From NCBI RefSeq assembly GCF_019801145.1, contig NZ_JAHVJQ010000003.1, forward strand, positions 186,001-250,000: a stretch of DNA of 64,000 nucleotides. The letters are read 5' to 3'. This DNA is from Leisingera aquaemixtae (GTDB taxonomy: Bacteria; Pseudomonadota; Alphaproteobacteria; Rhodobacterales; Rhodobacteraceae). A model generated the notes under the pieces. The model searched no databases and was not told the DNA's origin. It saw only the letters and a list, made by a program, of their open reading frames with translations. A program made the translations under genes and the position numbers. The stretch's first letter is position 1, and every line of letters begins with the position of its first letter. Positions 8,318-17,224 of the stretch are shown here, piece by piece.

Positions 8318-9814
8318 TCAGGCGGCGGATGCGTCTCGTCCGGTCAGCTCATGCTCCCAGTCCCCGGCGCTGCTGGCAGGCGCCGCCGCGGCCGGGGCCG
8401 CGCCGGACACCCGGAAGGTCTGCACCAGATCGGCCAGCACCCTGGTGTCCTGCCGCATGGTCATGGTTGCCGCCGTGGTCTGCTCCACCATCGCCGCGTT
8501 CTGCTGGGTGACACTGTCCATATGCGATACGCCGGTGTTGATCTCGGACAGCCCCGTGAACTGCTCCTGCGCCGAGGAGGCAACGTCCGAGGACAGCTCC
8601 GTCACCCGTTTCACATGGCCCACGATCCGCTCCAGCACTGCGCCGGCCTTACTCACCAGATCAACGCCCGCGTCCACATGGCCCGCGCTGACATTGATCA
8701 GATCCTTGATCTCCTTGGCCGACACCGCCGCCCGCTGCGCCAGCGCCCGGACCTCCGATGCCACCACCGCAAAGCCGCGGCCCGCCTCGCCGGCCCGCGC
8801 CGCCTCGACGCCCGCGTTCAGCGCCAAGAGGTTGGTCTGGAAGGCGATGTCGTCGATCACGCTGATGATCTGCGAAATCTGGTGGGAGGAGGCGGAGATC
8901 TCGTTCATCTTCTCCACCGCGTCGGCGGCCACTGTCCGCCCATCTTCGGCAATCCCCTGCGCCTCATGCGCCACCGAACTGGTTTCCGTGGTCGCCTCGG
9001 ACGACTGCTTCATGCTGGCGGTGATCTCTTCCACCGCAGCTGCGGTTTCCTCCAGCGTGGCTGCCTGGGTTTCGGTCCGGCTGGAGAGATCCTCTGCCGC
9101 ATCCGAAATCTCATCGGCAGAGCTGCTGAGGTTGACCGCCGAGTCCTGCATGGTGCCGATCACCCCGCCGATGCTGTCCATCAGCGTGTTGAAGGATTGC
9201 CGCACATTGTCATAGCGCGCCGGGAAGTCGCTGTCCTGCGGGCTGGGGATGGGCTGTGTCAGATCCCGCGCCGACATCCGCTGTATCCCGTCGGTCAGAT
9301 GGCGGAACGCGGTGTCCTGCTCCTCGCCCTGAGCCGCGAAATAGGCGTCGATCACCTGATAGGTATCCAGCGCAAACACCCGGTTCAGCGCCCCCAGAAG
9401 CCGCACCATCCGCTTGCGCGCCATCGGGGTGATGGTGGCGCCGAACTGCTCTGCCAGCACCAGCTGCAGATCGGATGTCGCCCGCGCATACCCCGCCAGA
9501 TACAAGTCGAACGGCAGCTGGATGCGGAAATGCACCCGGCCGATCCGGTTGGCAGAGTCAAAGTAGTCCTGCGAGAAATCACCCCGCAGCAGCAGTTCCC
9601 AATGGCGCTTCTGGGCGCCGCGGGCATGGTCCAGCGTGTCCTGGCTGCGGAAGAAAAGCGACGCCTCGTCATCCGATTTGGCAAAGGCATAGAACCGGTC
9701 CAGCACCTGATCCAGCTTCGGCACCACAAGTTTGCCGGCCTGCTCCAGATCCCTTCGCTGGTCTCCGTCCAGATTGAACTTCGAAATCGTCTGCGTAGTC
9801 CCGTCAATGCCCAT
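8318..9814 (-). CDS. soluble globin-coupled chemoreceptor (HemAT-like)
   Basis: A 498-residue receptor without membrane segments. Residues 1-180 resemble the sensor globin of Hem[20 protein letters not shown] supplies the likely proximal haem ligand His95, and YLAGYARA follows as in aerotaxis globins. Residues about 185-240 act as linker. The rest is a methyl-accepting chemotaxis signalling domain, with Glu/Gln-rich adaptation helices ([19 protein letters not shown]) and the hairpin tip [20 protein letters not shown]. The C-terminus ends [20 protein letters not shown]. It should sense oxygen or another gas and signal through CheA/CheW in the cytoplasm. No che genes are nearby. Confidence 0.88.
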   Translation of the reverse strand: MGIDGTTQTISKFNLDGDQRRDLEQAGKLVVPKLDQVLDRFYAFAKSDDEASLFFRSQDTLDHARGAQKRHWELLLRGDFSQDYFDSANRIGRVHFRIQLPFDLYLAGYARATSDLQLVLAEQFGATITPMARKRMVRLLGALNRVFALDTYQVIDAYFAAQGEEQDTAFRHLTDGIQRMSARDLTQPIPSPQDSDFPARYDNVRQSFNTLMDSIGGVIGTMQDSAVNLSSSADEISDAAEDLSSRTETQAATLEETAAAVEEITASMKQSSEATTETSSVAHEAQGIAEDGRTVAADAVEKMNEISASSHQISQIISVIDDIAFQTNLLALNAGVEAARAGEAGRGFAVVASEVRALAQRAAVSAKEIKDLINVSAGHVDAGVDLVSKAGAVLERIVGHVKRVTELSSDVASSAQEQFTGLSEINTGVSHMDSVTQQNAAMVEQTTAATMTMRQDTRVLADLVQTFRVSGAAPAAAAPASSAGDWEHELTGRDASAA

Positions 9815-10159
9815 TTTGCGGTCTCCAAATCAGGTTTTCGAATAACGTCACACATTCAGTTTCGTGTATGTGGAGATTAATTTTCCCTTATTGCGCCCGT
9901 TTGACTTTGCTTTTACTGCAGGATTTCGGGGTGAAGTGCATCTTAGGGGTGCAAGTAGTCGTATGTTGAACACGTGAATGGTGTTTCCAGTTTCCGGTCC
10001 GGGCCGCAGAAAGGGTGATTCTCCCGCTTGCCGCCCCTGCGCCGATGGTGCAGATGCCCCATACCGCGCCAGCTCTCTGCGCCTGCCCTGCGGATCCGGT
10101 CTGGCATCCGCTGCCGGCCTGGGCCACCTTTGGCGCAACCGGAATGCTTGAGGCCAGGA
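9815..10159. other. intergenic region between the chemoreceptor and lectin genes
   Basis: 345 bases between two divergently transcribed genes. It must hold both promoters, but I see no clear operator or structured RNA. Short frames here lack ribosome binding sites and family features. Confidence 0.5.
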
Positions 10160-10510
10160 ATGAAACGACTGCGCAATCCCCGCACAGGGGTCGATCAGGG
10201 CGAAACAGAAGTCTTCTCGGACTTCGAGGACGGGGGCGAGATGTGGACCGGCTCCGGCCCCCGCGAACGCCGCCGCACGGTTTCATTCAGCGCGGGTTTT
10301 GCCAGCCCGCCTGCAGTGCATGTGTCGGTCTCGCTCTGGGACATGGAGACGTCGGCCGCGGTCCGGGCGGTGCTGGTGGCAGAGAATATCACCTGCGAGG
10401 GGTTCGAGATCGTTTTCCGCACCTGGGCCGACAGCCGCGCCGCCCGCCTGCGCGCATCCTGGCTGGCAATCGGCGAACTGCCCCATGCCGATGACTGGGA
10501 CGTCGATTAA
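10160..10510 (+). CDS. H-type lectin domain protein
   Basis: A 116-residue protein. The C-terminal two thirds fit the H-type lectin fold: RRTVSFSAGFASPPAVHVSVS, then WDMETSAAVRAVLVAENI and FEIVFRTWADSRAARLRASWLAIG. This is the six-stranded carbohydrate-binding domain known from snail agglutinins and found sporadically in bacteria. No signal peptide is visible, so the location is uncertain. ATG at 10160 is chosen; longer frames upstream are arginine- and proline-rich and look non-coding. Its TAA overlaps the stop of the convergent MerR gene by three bases (shared TTAA). Confidence 0.72.
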   Translation: MKRLRNPRTGVDQGETEVFSDFEDGGEMWTGSGPRERRRTVSFSAGFASPPAVHVSVSLWDMETSAAVRAVLVAENITCEGFEIVFRTWADSRAARLRASWLAIGELPHADDWDVD

Positions 10511-10908
10511 ACCTCAGCCGTAACGGACCCGGCCCGCAAGAGCTTGCGGAACTTCGGGCACTCCAGATGGCTCGGCGCCGGGCAGTCCGCCACATGGCGC
10601 AGCGCGTCTTTCAGAACGGTCAGCTCGCGGATCTGCGCCTCCAGCGCATCGGCGCGCGCATGCAGCTGGCCGCGCGGCAGATCCGGCTGGCCGTCCTTTG
10701 TGAACATGCCCGCAATCTCCTGCAGCGAAAACCCGGCCGCCTTGCCCAGGGTGATCAGCGACAGCTGCAGCAGGACCTCCGTCCCGAACTGCCGCCGCAG
10801 ACCCTTGCGGCCTATGGAGGTGATCAGCCCCAGATCCTCGTAATACCGCAGCGCCGATACCGCCACGCCAGAGCGTTCGGCCACTTCGCCAATATCCAGA
10901 AGTTTCAT
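10507..10908 (-). CDS. MerR family transcriptional regulator (SoxR-like subgroup)
   Basis: A 133-residue regulator. Residues 1-70 form the MerR winged helix (DIGEVAERSGVAVSALRYYE, LGLITSIGRKGLRRQFG), very similar in wording to SoxR. A dimerisation helix follows, and the tail contains two cysteines in HVADCPAPSHLECPKF. The four-Cys cluster that binds 2Fe-2S in SoxR is not present in that spacing, so the effector may be different. ATG at 10908 matches the family start. A perfect palindrome lies directly upstream and resembles SoxR boxes. The convergent neighbour is the lectin gene; no obvious target gene is divergently placed. Confidence 0.83.
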   Translation of the reverse strand: MKLLDIGEVAERSGVAVSALRYYEDLGLITSIGRKGLRRQFGTEVLLQLSLITLGKAAGFSLQEIAGMFTKDGQPDLPRGQLHARADALEAQIRELTVLKDALRHVADCPAPSHLECPKFRKLLRAGSVTAEV

Positions 10909-10916
10909 CCTTGACC

Positions 10917-10930
10917 TCAAGCCGGCTTGA
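10917..10930. promoter_or_regulatory. palindromic MerR-type operator
   Basis: TCAAGCCGGCTTGA is a perfect 14-base palindrome nine bases before the merR start. With the flanking ACC it resembles the half sites of SoxR boxes (CCTCAAG...CTTGAGG). Likely an autoregulatory site of the adjacent MerR protein. Confidence 0.6.
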
Positions 10931-11141
10931 ATTTTCAGGCTGCCAGTGCAGCAGTTGCCAGGCAAGACCCTTGCCGGGTGGACCATCAAGTGCGGCCATC
11001 GTCTCTGACAAGCCGCCTTGGGACCACCGGCTGCTTTGAGCCCTAAGCGGACATCGACATGGCGGCGCATGCCATAGTTGCTGCCAATGCGAAATCTTCT
11101 GATCCTCGCACCGAATCCGTATGGGACTTTGCCAACACAGC

Positions 11142-12656
11142 TTATCTGTGCCGACGGGTCGACCGGTATTCAATCTCGTCAGGAACCTTGTTGCGCTGGA
11201 TCTTCCCCGATGGTCCCTTTGGAAGTTCGTGTACAAAATGAACCTTATCCGGCGCTTTGAATTTTCCGAGCAGCGCCTGGCAGATTTCAATCAATTCCAC
11301 AGGGGTCAGGCTGGAACCGTTGCGGATTTTTACAGCCGCTTCCACCGTCTCGCCGTAGCTCTTGCAGGGGCGGCCAAAGGCGGCGGCTTCGATCACGTCG
11401 GGATGGGAGTAAAGCGCTTCGTCGATTTCACGCGGAGCAATATTTTCGCCACCCTTGATGATCAGTTCCTTCAGGCGCCCAGTAACGAAGACATAGCCGT
11501 CGCAGTCGATCCGCCCAAGGTCACCGGTGCGCAGCCAGCCATCCGGGGTGAAGGTGGCGGCCGTGGCCTCCGGGTTGTTCAGGTACTCCAGCATCACGTT
11601 GGGACCACGCACGGCCAGTTCGCCTTCGCTGCCGTCAGTGATGTGCTGAAGCTTGGCATCAAGGATCGTCACTTCATTGCCGAAGGCGATGCCGGGCGAG
11701 CCAATCTTGCGGATACCGGGGGGCAGCGGGTTTGACAGGATCTGGGCCGCCGTCTCGGTCAAGCCCATGGTCTCCAATATAGGGACGTCGAACCTGTTCT
11801 CAAACGCGCGCTGCACGTCCGGGGCCAGTGCCGATGACGCCGAACGGCCGAAGCGCAGCCGCGCCTTGGTACTGTCGGCGGGGTCCAGGTCCGAGTGTAG
11901 CAGGTGCGAAATGATGGTCGGCACCACCGAGAACCAGGTCGCCTTTGACCAGCCGACATGGGCCCAGAAGCGGCTGGCGGAGAACCGGGCGCACATCGCC
12001 AGGGAGCCGCCGGAGATCAGCGCGCCCATTACTGTCACGCAGAGCCCGTTGATATGGTAGATCGGCAGCACGCAGAGGCCGCGGTCCTGCGGTGTCAGCT
12101 CATGCGCCACGGCGGTGGTCCACCCGCCCGCCAGCAGGCTGGCGTGCGTATGCACCACCCCCTTGGGCTGGCCGGTGGTGCCGGAGGTGTACATCAGCAA
12201 GGCGTGGTCACCGGCGGAAAGCGGATGCAGCTCTGCCGGTGACCCGCCGGTTGCTGCCGCCTGGTCCAAAGGGGAGAGAAAGGGCAGGCTGGCAGTCTCT
12301 TGAAACAGGTCCGTCTGGCTGTGGTGGACAAAGGCAAAGCGGGCGCCGCTGTTCTGCAGGGCGTAGGAAACCGCACTGTTGCCCGCAACCAGGTTGATCA
12401 TCGTGGCGCGGAAGCCGCCGTAGAGTACCCCGAACAGGCATTCGAGCGCTTCGCGGCCGTTGGGGTGCAGGATGGCGATGCTTTCGCCCTTGGCGATTCC
12501 CTTGGCGGTCAGGTAGCGGGCGATGGCCTCCGCCGTTTGGCGCAGCTCTGCCCAGCTCAGATCGGAACTGCCGTCAGGGAAGACAAAGCCGGTGCCGCCC
12601 TCAGCTGCGCGTGTATCCAGCCAGTCGCGGATGGTTCCCTTGGGTGGTTCCATCAT
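11142..12656 (-). CDS. AMP-forming acyl-CoA ligase (possible sulfoacetate-CoA ligase)
   Basis: A 504-residue ANL superfamily enzyme. The adenylation motif A3 is LLMYTSGTTGQPKGVVHTH, A5 is ILETMGLTETAAQI, A7 is GWLRTGDLGRID, A8 is VTGRLKELIIKGGENIAPREI and the late catalytic Lys lies in PKGPSGKIQRNK. It should activate a carboxylic acid with ATP and CoA. The start ATG at 12656 overlaps the stop of the upstream acylating aldehyde dehydrogenase (ATGA), so the two are translationally coupled. The pair ligase plus CoA-acylating dehydrogenase is the arrangement of the SauT/SauS sulfoacetate pathway; the transporter next door also fits an anionic substrate. Substrate assignment is inference. Confidence 0.75.
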   Translation of the reverse strand: MMEPPKGTIRDWLDTRAAEGGTGFVFPDGSSDLSWAELRQTAEAIARYLTAKGIAKGESIAILHPNGREALECLFGVLYGGFRATMINLVAGNSAVSYALQNSGARFAFVHHSQTDLFQETASLPFLSPLDQAAATGGSPAELHPLSAGDHALLMYTSGTTGQPKGVVHTHASLLAGGWTTAVAHELTPQDRGLCVLPIYHINGLCVTVMGALISGGSLAMCARFSASRFWAHVGWSKATWFSVVPTIISHLLHSDLDPADSTKARLRFGRSASSALAPDVQRAFENRFDVPILETMGLTETAAQILSNPLPPGIRKIGSPGIAFGNEVTILDAKLQHITDGSEGELAVRGPNVMLEYLNNPEATAATFTPDGWLRTGDLGRIDCDGYVFVTGRLKELIIKGGENIAPREIDEALYSHPDVIEAAAFGRPCKSYGETVEAAVKIRNGSSLTPVELIEICQALLGKFKAPDKVHFVHELPKGPSGKIQRNKVPDEIEYRSTRRHR

Positions 12657-14074
12657 TGTCCCGCCTCCGCCCAATAGCTGGCAAAAATGTCTTCCAGCGC
12701 GGGTTCGCGGGACGGGATCTCGCGCACGATCTTGGTAGTTTGCACGAAATGGCGCCAGTTGAGGTTGGTGTCGATGGAATTTCCGCCCCAGCTGCCGCAA
12801 CCCATAGACAGAGAGAACGGCATCCCATTGGTGAAGGCGCCGCCGGTGGCGAAGGTATGGGCCTGGTTGACGATCACCCGGCAGGTGGGCGTTTCGCGGC
12901 CCAGTTCGACCGCGCGCTCATCTTGGGCGGTGTGTATGCCGATGGAATGACCGGCGCCCTGGTAGGAAAGGATGCGGGCGGCGATGGTCTTGGCTTCTGC
13001 ATAATCCGCGGCCCGGTAGACGGCGAGGATGCGGCTCAGCTTTTCACCGGACAGAGGGTGATCCGGGCCGATGCCCTTGGTCTCCAACGCCAGGAATTTG
13101 GTGTCTGAGGGGACTTTGCCGGCCATGCCCAATGCGGCCAGCATCTTATCGGCATCCTGCGCAATTACTTCACGGTTCAGCTGCCCGTTGGGCCAGAGCC
13201 TGGCTGTGATGCCTGCGGCGTCTGCCTCGGGCACCAGCGCACCGCCTTCCTGGGCGAGCGCTGCAATGAACTGGTCATAGATGGCATCCACCACCACAAC
13301 GGAATTTTCCGAGGAACAGGAGGTGGCATTGTCAAAGCATTTGGAGGCGGTGATCTTGGCCGCGGCGTCGGCCAGATCCGCAGTTTCATCCACGATCACG
13401 GTCACATTGCCGGCGCCGACAGCCACGGCAGGCGTGCCGCAGGACTGGGCGCGGTGGACGTTGTTCTGGCTGCCGGTGCAGATCACCCGGTCGGCGGCCT
13501 CCATCAGCGCCTGGGTCTTTGCCTTGGAGCCGGGAGCGGGGATCATCTGCACCAGGTCAGGATTGAGGCCCAGCTTGGCAAACTCGGCGTGGATATAGCT
13601 GAGCAGCAGCTCGCAGGAGGCAACGCCCTTGGGTGAGGGGGCTACGACGATGGCATTGCCGCCCTTCAGCGCGTTGATGATGTTGTTGGCAGGCGTCGCC
13701 GCCGGGTTGGTCGAGGGGACAACGGCGCCGATCACGCCGATGGGCCGCATGATCTCGGTGATGCCGGTAGCCGGGTCGTCGCTGATGATGCCGTGGGTCC
13801 GGACGCCCGCGATGTCGCGCAGCAGGCCCAGCGTCTTGCGGTGGTTCTTGGTGATTTTGTCCGCCACGTTGCCCAGGCCCGTGGTTTCCACGGCAAGCTC
13901 TGCCAAGGCACGGTTGCGGGCGGGTTCCATGATGGCCCAGCCTGCCGCCAGGGCGGCCTTGTTATACAGTGCCTGGCTTCCGCTGGCCTCAAAATCCTGC
14001 TGGGCGGTGCGGGCGCGCACCACGATTTGTTCCACCTCGGCGGTGCCGGAGGCGAGTGCGTCCTGAGCGTTCAT
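12653..14074 (-). CDS. CoA-acylating aldehyde dehydrogenase (possible sulfoacetaldehyde dehydrogenase)
   Basis: A 473-residue enzyme of the CoA-dependent aldehyde dehydrogenase group (EutE/PduP/AdhE-N/SauS). It has the cofactor segment VVPSTNPAATPANNIINALK, GSQNNVHRAQSCGTPAVAVGAGN and the catalytic block KCFDNATSCSSEN with the nucleophile most likely Cys253. It interconverts an acyl-CoA and an aldehyde with NAD(P)H. RBS GAGGTAAG precedes the ATG at 14074. It follows the transporter genes and is coupled to the ligase gene. If the unit handles sulfoacetate, this enzyme would reduce sulfoacetyl-CoA to sulfoacetaldehyde, which Xsc (not in this window) would cleave to acetyl phosphate and sulfite. 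Confidence 0.78.
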   Translation of the reverse strand: MNAQDALASGTAEVEQIVVRARTAQQDFEASGSQALYNKAALAAGWAIMEPARNRALAELAVETTGLGNVADKITKNHRKTLGLLRDIAGVRTHGIISDDPATGITEIMRPIGVIGAVVPSTNPAATPANNIINALKGGNAIVVAPSPKGVASCELLLSYIHAEFAKLGLNPDLVQMIPAPGSKAKTQALMEAADRVICTGSQNNVHRAQSCGTPAVAVGAGNVTVIVDETADLADAAAKITASKCFDNATSCSSENSVVVVDAIYDQFIAALAQEGGALVPEADAAGITARLWPNGQLNREVIAQDADKMLAALGMAGKVPSDTKFLALETKGIGPDHPLSGEKLSRILAVYRAADYAEAKTIAARILSYQGAGHSIGIHTAQDERAVELGRETPTCRVIVNQAHTFATGGAFTNGMPFSLSMGCGSWGGNSIDTNLNWRHFVQTTKIVREIPSREPALEDIFASYWAEAGQ

Positions 14075-14146
14075 GTCTTACCTCGATATCTTGGCCGGGA
14101 CGCGCGCTTCGGAAGTGTGCGCGTCCCGAAGGAGTTTCGGCTGGGA

Positions 14147-15106
14147 TCAGAGCCCGGCCAGAAGCTCTTTCAGTGTCTGTTCGCGGGCGGCCCACATCTC
14201 CTTGACCTCATCACGGGTCATGATGTGCATGGGCGATCCGCCAGCCTCCATTTTCTTGGCGACCCGGTCATTGGCAAACATCTGGGGCACGGTGGCCGCC
14301 AGCTTTTCGATCACCTCTTGCGGGGTGTCCTTGGGCACCATCACGCCGCGGAAATTGACGGAGGAGTTGTCCACGTCCAGGCCCTGCTCCTGCATGGTGG
14401 GCACGTCGGGCAGGAAGTCGGAGCGCTGCAGGTCCGCGACGCCCAGGATCTTGACGTTGCCCGCTTCCTGCGCGCGGAAAGCGTCGGACAGGTTGTTGAT
14501 GCCGCCCATGACCTCACCAGCGATCACCGCCTTCATTGCCGCTGCGCCGCCGCCCTTGGTCGGGATATAGGCCATCTTGACGCCTGCAGCCTTTTCGATC
14601 TGCAGCGCAGCGATGTGATGGCCAACGAACAGGCCCGCGCCGGAAAAGGTCAGTTTGCCCGGGTTTTCCTTGGCATGGGCAACCACATCCGCCATCGAAT
14701 TGAAGGGGCTGTCGGCGGCGACCACAAAGACCGCCGGGTCGGCACCCCAGTTGGCAATGGGTTCGAAACTCTCAGCGGAATACTGGACACCGCCCTTGAT
14801 CGACTGGGCGATGAAGTGGGGCACGTTGTAGGCTGCGAGGGTATACCCGTCGGCATCGGCCTGGGTGGCAAACCAGTTCCAGCCGACACGGCCGCCGGCG
14901 CCGGGCTTGTTGATGATGGCGATGGGCATTCCCAGCGCATCCTCGTTGCCCGCGGTCATGGTAACGATCCGGGCCTGGAAATCGGTCGCCCCGCCGGCCC
15001 CGTAGGACACCATCATCATGATCGGGCGCTCCGGGTAGTCCTCGGCCATGGCAGCGCCTGCCAGACCCATCAGCGCCATCGCAGCGCCTGCAATCAGTTT
15101 CTTCAT
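14147..15106 (-). CDS. tripartite tricarboxylate-type transporter, periplasmic binding protein (TctC family)
   Basis: A 319-residue protein with a signal peptide (MKKLIAGAAMALMGLAGAAMA). The mature part matches Bug/TctC solute receptors: YPERPIMMMVSYGAGGATDFQAR at the start, IINKPGAGGRVG, then FSGAGLFVGHHIAALQIEKAAG and the GVMVPKDTPQEVIEKL block near the end. It captures an organic anion in the periplasm for the TctAB membrane proteins encoded upstream. RBS GGGAGGAG precedes the ATG. It is placed between tctB and the dehydrogenase, in one five-gene unit running 17111 to 11142. Confidence 0.9.
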   Translation of the reverse strand: MKKLIAGAAMALMGLAGAAMAEDYPERPIMMMVSYGAGGATDFQARIVTMTAGNEDALGMPIAIINKPGAGGRVGWNWFATQADADGYTLAAYNVPHFIAQSIKGGVQYSAESFEPIANWGADPAVFVVAADSPFNSMADVVAHAKENPGKLTFSGAGLFVGHHIAALQIEKAAGVKMAYIPTKGGGAAAMKAVIAGEVMGGINNLSDAFRAQEAGNVKILGVADLQRSDFLPDVPTMQEQGLDVDNSSVNFRGVMVPKDTPQEVIEKLAATVPQMFANDRVAKKMEAGGSPMHIMTRDEVKEMWAAREQTLKELLAGL

Positions 15107-15147
15107 TTTCTTCTCCTCCCTATTGGTATCGGACCGGGTTCAGGCGG

Positions 15148-15603
15148 TCAGAACAGAATTTCCCGCGGCGTGTAGACGCTCAGCAGCTTGGCAAAGAGGC
15201 CGTACATCACCGCCACGAACACCGCGGTGATCAGCGCGCGCCGGATCCAGGTCTTGCCTTCGGAATGCGGCGCGGGATCGTAGAGTGACAGCAGGATGAA
15301 AAAGCCGATGGCGGTGGCGGTGTAGAACCCCAGCGCCTTGGCGGCCCAGAAGACATAGACCAGCATTACCGCCAGCCCCGGAACCATGTTGAGGAACATC
15401 GTCCGGGAGACGCCGGAGCCGACCTTGCTGAGGCCCATCACGGCTTTGCCAAAGGTCCAGCCCGCCAGCACCAAAAAGACGGATGCGATCAGGCGCGGGA
15501 ACAGGAAGGCTTCGGATGGCTGTTGGGTGTAGCTGACCCAGGTAACCCAGATGCCCACTGCGAACACGAGGCCGGAGCCAAGAATGTGCTGAGACCGGTT
15601 CAT
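15148..15603 (-). CDS. tripartite tricarboxylate-type transporter, small membrane subunit (TctB family)
   Basis: A 151-residue membrane protein with four hydrophobic segments (ILGSGLVFAVGIWVTWV; LFPRLIASVFLVLAGWTF; NMVPGLAVMLVYVFWAA with GFYTATAIGFFILLSL; RALITAVFVAVMYGLFAKLL), as in TctB. The PRLIA motif after the first helix is typical. Its ATG at 15603 overlaps the tctA stop (ATGA). It pairs with TctA in the membrane. Confidence 0.88.
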   Translation of the reverse strand: MNRSQHILGSGLVFAVGIWVTWVSYTQQPSEAFLFPRLIASVFLVLAGWTFGKAVMGLSKVGSGVSRTMFLNMVPGLAVMLVYVFWAAKALGFYTATAIGFFILLSLYDPAPHSEGKTWIRRALITAVFVAVMYGLFAKLLSVYTPREILF

Positions 15604-17111
15604 GCCTGCGCCTCCTCTTTGGTGGTGTAGCGGCGGCTGCGCAGCTCCATCCAGGCCGAGTAGGCGATGGACGCGACGACCACGGCGATCAGGATGATGT
15701 TGAGGCCGCCGGTCAGGAAATAGCTGGCCTTGCCAACGGTGGCGTCGGCGATCATGCCGCCCTGGATGAAGTTTGCCTCGGCAATCGGGCCCAGGATCAG
15801 GCCCAGCACCAGCGGCGCGGCGGAAAAGCCGAAACGTTCCAGGAAATACATGCCGATACCCAGGCAGGCCATGACATAAACGTCGCCCATCGAGCTTTGC
15901 ACCGAGTAGGCGCCGAAGACGGAGAGGGCGAGCACGATGGCGGCCATCACCGATTGCGGCACCTGGGCGACGCGGGCGGCGAGGCCTGCGACATAGAGGC
16001 CGAAGAGGCACATCAGGACCTGGCCCACCAGCATCGAGTTGATGAAGGTCCAGGCCACATCCGGGTGATTGTCGAACAGATCAGAGCCGGGGAAAATGCC
16101 GTGGATCAGCAGGCCGCCGAGCAGCACCGCAGCGGTGGGGCTGCCCGGGATCGACAGCGTCAAGAGCGGCACCAGCGACGGGCCGACCATGGCGTTGTTG
16201 GCGGCCTCTGCGGCGATCACGCCTTCGCTGTGGCCCTTGCCGAATTTCTCCTTCTCGGAAGAGAACTTCTTGGTCTGATCATAGGCCACAAGCCCGGCGA
16301 TCTGGCCGCCAACGCCGGGGATCAGCCCGATGATCGAGCCGGTGATGGTGCCGATGCCTAAGGCGCGCGGGCGGCGGAAAAGTTCCCTTGTCGCGTCAAG
16401 GACCGAATGTTTCTGCACTTCTATCACCTCGGCGCCGGTCGTGCGGCGGCCCTTGGCGAACATGGTCAGAACCTGCGGGATGGCAAAGAGGCCGATGAGG
16501 GCCGCGATGATGTTGATGCCGCCGCCCAGTGACGGGTGGAATATGAACCGCTGGGCGCCCATGATGTCGTCAAAGCCGATGGTCGCCAACCACAACCCCA
16601 TGCAGCCGGACAGCAGCCCCTTGACCACGGAGGCCGAGTCCAGCGAGCCGATCACCGTAACGCCCAGGATCGCCAGCCAGAACAGGTGCGAGGGGCCGAA
16701 AGCCAGCGCCCACTCAGCCAGCAGCGGGGTCAGGAAAATCAGCAGAAGGACGCCGAAGATGCCGCCCGCGGCAGAGGCCAGGAAGGACAGCTGCAGCGCC
16801 TTGGCGCCCTGGCCCTGCTTGGCCATCTTGTGGCCGTCCAGCGTGGTGGCGATATTGGCGGGCGCGCCGGGGATCTTCAGGAGGATCGCGCTGACCGCGC
16901 CGCCGGCCACGGTAGAGGTATAGGCGGCACCCAGCAGGATCAGGCCCTGAACCGCCTCCAGATGGAAGGTGAATGGGATCAGCAGCGCCACTGCCATGGT
17001 GGGGGAAAGCCCCGGGGTTGCCCCCAGGATCAGCCCGCCGATTGTGCCGCAAAGGAGCAGCAGGAATGACAGCGGCGAGAACACGTCTCCGAAGTAATAA
17101 ATGAACTCCAT
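15600..17111 (-). CDS. tripartite tricarboxylate-type transporter, large membrane subunit (TctA family)
   Basis: A 503-residue inner-membrane protein with about eleven to twelve helices. TctA signatures are present: LILGATPGLSPTMAVALLIPFTF near the N-terminus, AYTSTVAGGAVSAILLKIPGAPAN, then GLIPGVGGQIAG, EGVIAAEAANNAMVGPSLVPLLTLSIPGSPTAAVLLGGL in the second half. It forms the ion-coupled pore that imports the ligand bound by the TctC protein. It is the first gene of the catabolic unit, with GGGAGG before the ATG, and lies divergent to the lacI-type regulator across a 113-base intergenic region with a LacI-family operator. Confidence 0.92.
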   Translation of the reverse strand: MEFIYYFGDVFSPLSFLLLLCGTIGGLILGATPGLSPTMAVALLIPFTFHLEAVQGLILLGAAYTSTVAGGAVSAILLKIPGAPANIATTLDGHKMAKQGQGAKALQLSFLASAAGGIFGVLLLIFLTPLLAEWALAFGPSHLFWLAILGVTVIGSLDSASVVKGLLSGCMGLWLATIGFDDIMGAQRFIFHPSLGGGINIIAALIGLFAIPQVLTMFAKGRRTTGAEVIEVQKHSVLDATRELFRRPRALGIGTITGSIIGLIPGVGGQIAGLVAYDQTKKFSSEKEKFGKGHSEGVIAAEAANNAMVGPSLVPLLTLSIPGSPTAAVLLGGLLIHGIFPGSDLFDNHPDVAWTFINSMLVGQVLMCLFGLYVAGLAARVAQVPQSVMAAIVLALSVFGAYSVQSSMGDVYVMACLGIGMYFLERFGFSAAPLVLGLILGPIAEANFIQGGMIADATVGKASYFLTGGLNIILIAVVVASIAYSAWMELRSRRYTTKEEAQA

Positions 17112-17184
17112 TCAGGGCCTCCCAACCCGGCTGATCGCGCTTTTACTTTTGTTGACAAAACAGGTTAGGCCATGAAAATAGTAT

Positions 17185-17198
17185 TGCAAACGTTTTCA
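17185..17198. promoter_or_regulatory. LacI-family operator
   Basis: TGCAAACGTTTTCA is a near-perfect inverted repeat centred on CG, the typical form of LacI/PurR/CcpA-class operators. It lies between the divergent tctA and lacI-type genes, 27 bases upstream of the regulator start, and is the obvious site for that regulator. Confidence 0.8.
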
Positions 17199-17224
17199 TA
17201 AATCTTGCCGGAGGAGGGAAGATT

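Noticed and set aside
7994..9880. A 628-codon plus-strand frame opposite the chemoreceptor gene
   Set aside because: It reads antisense through a clear globin-coupled receptor and has no family features.
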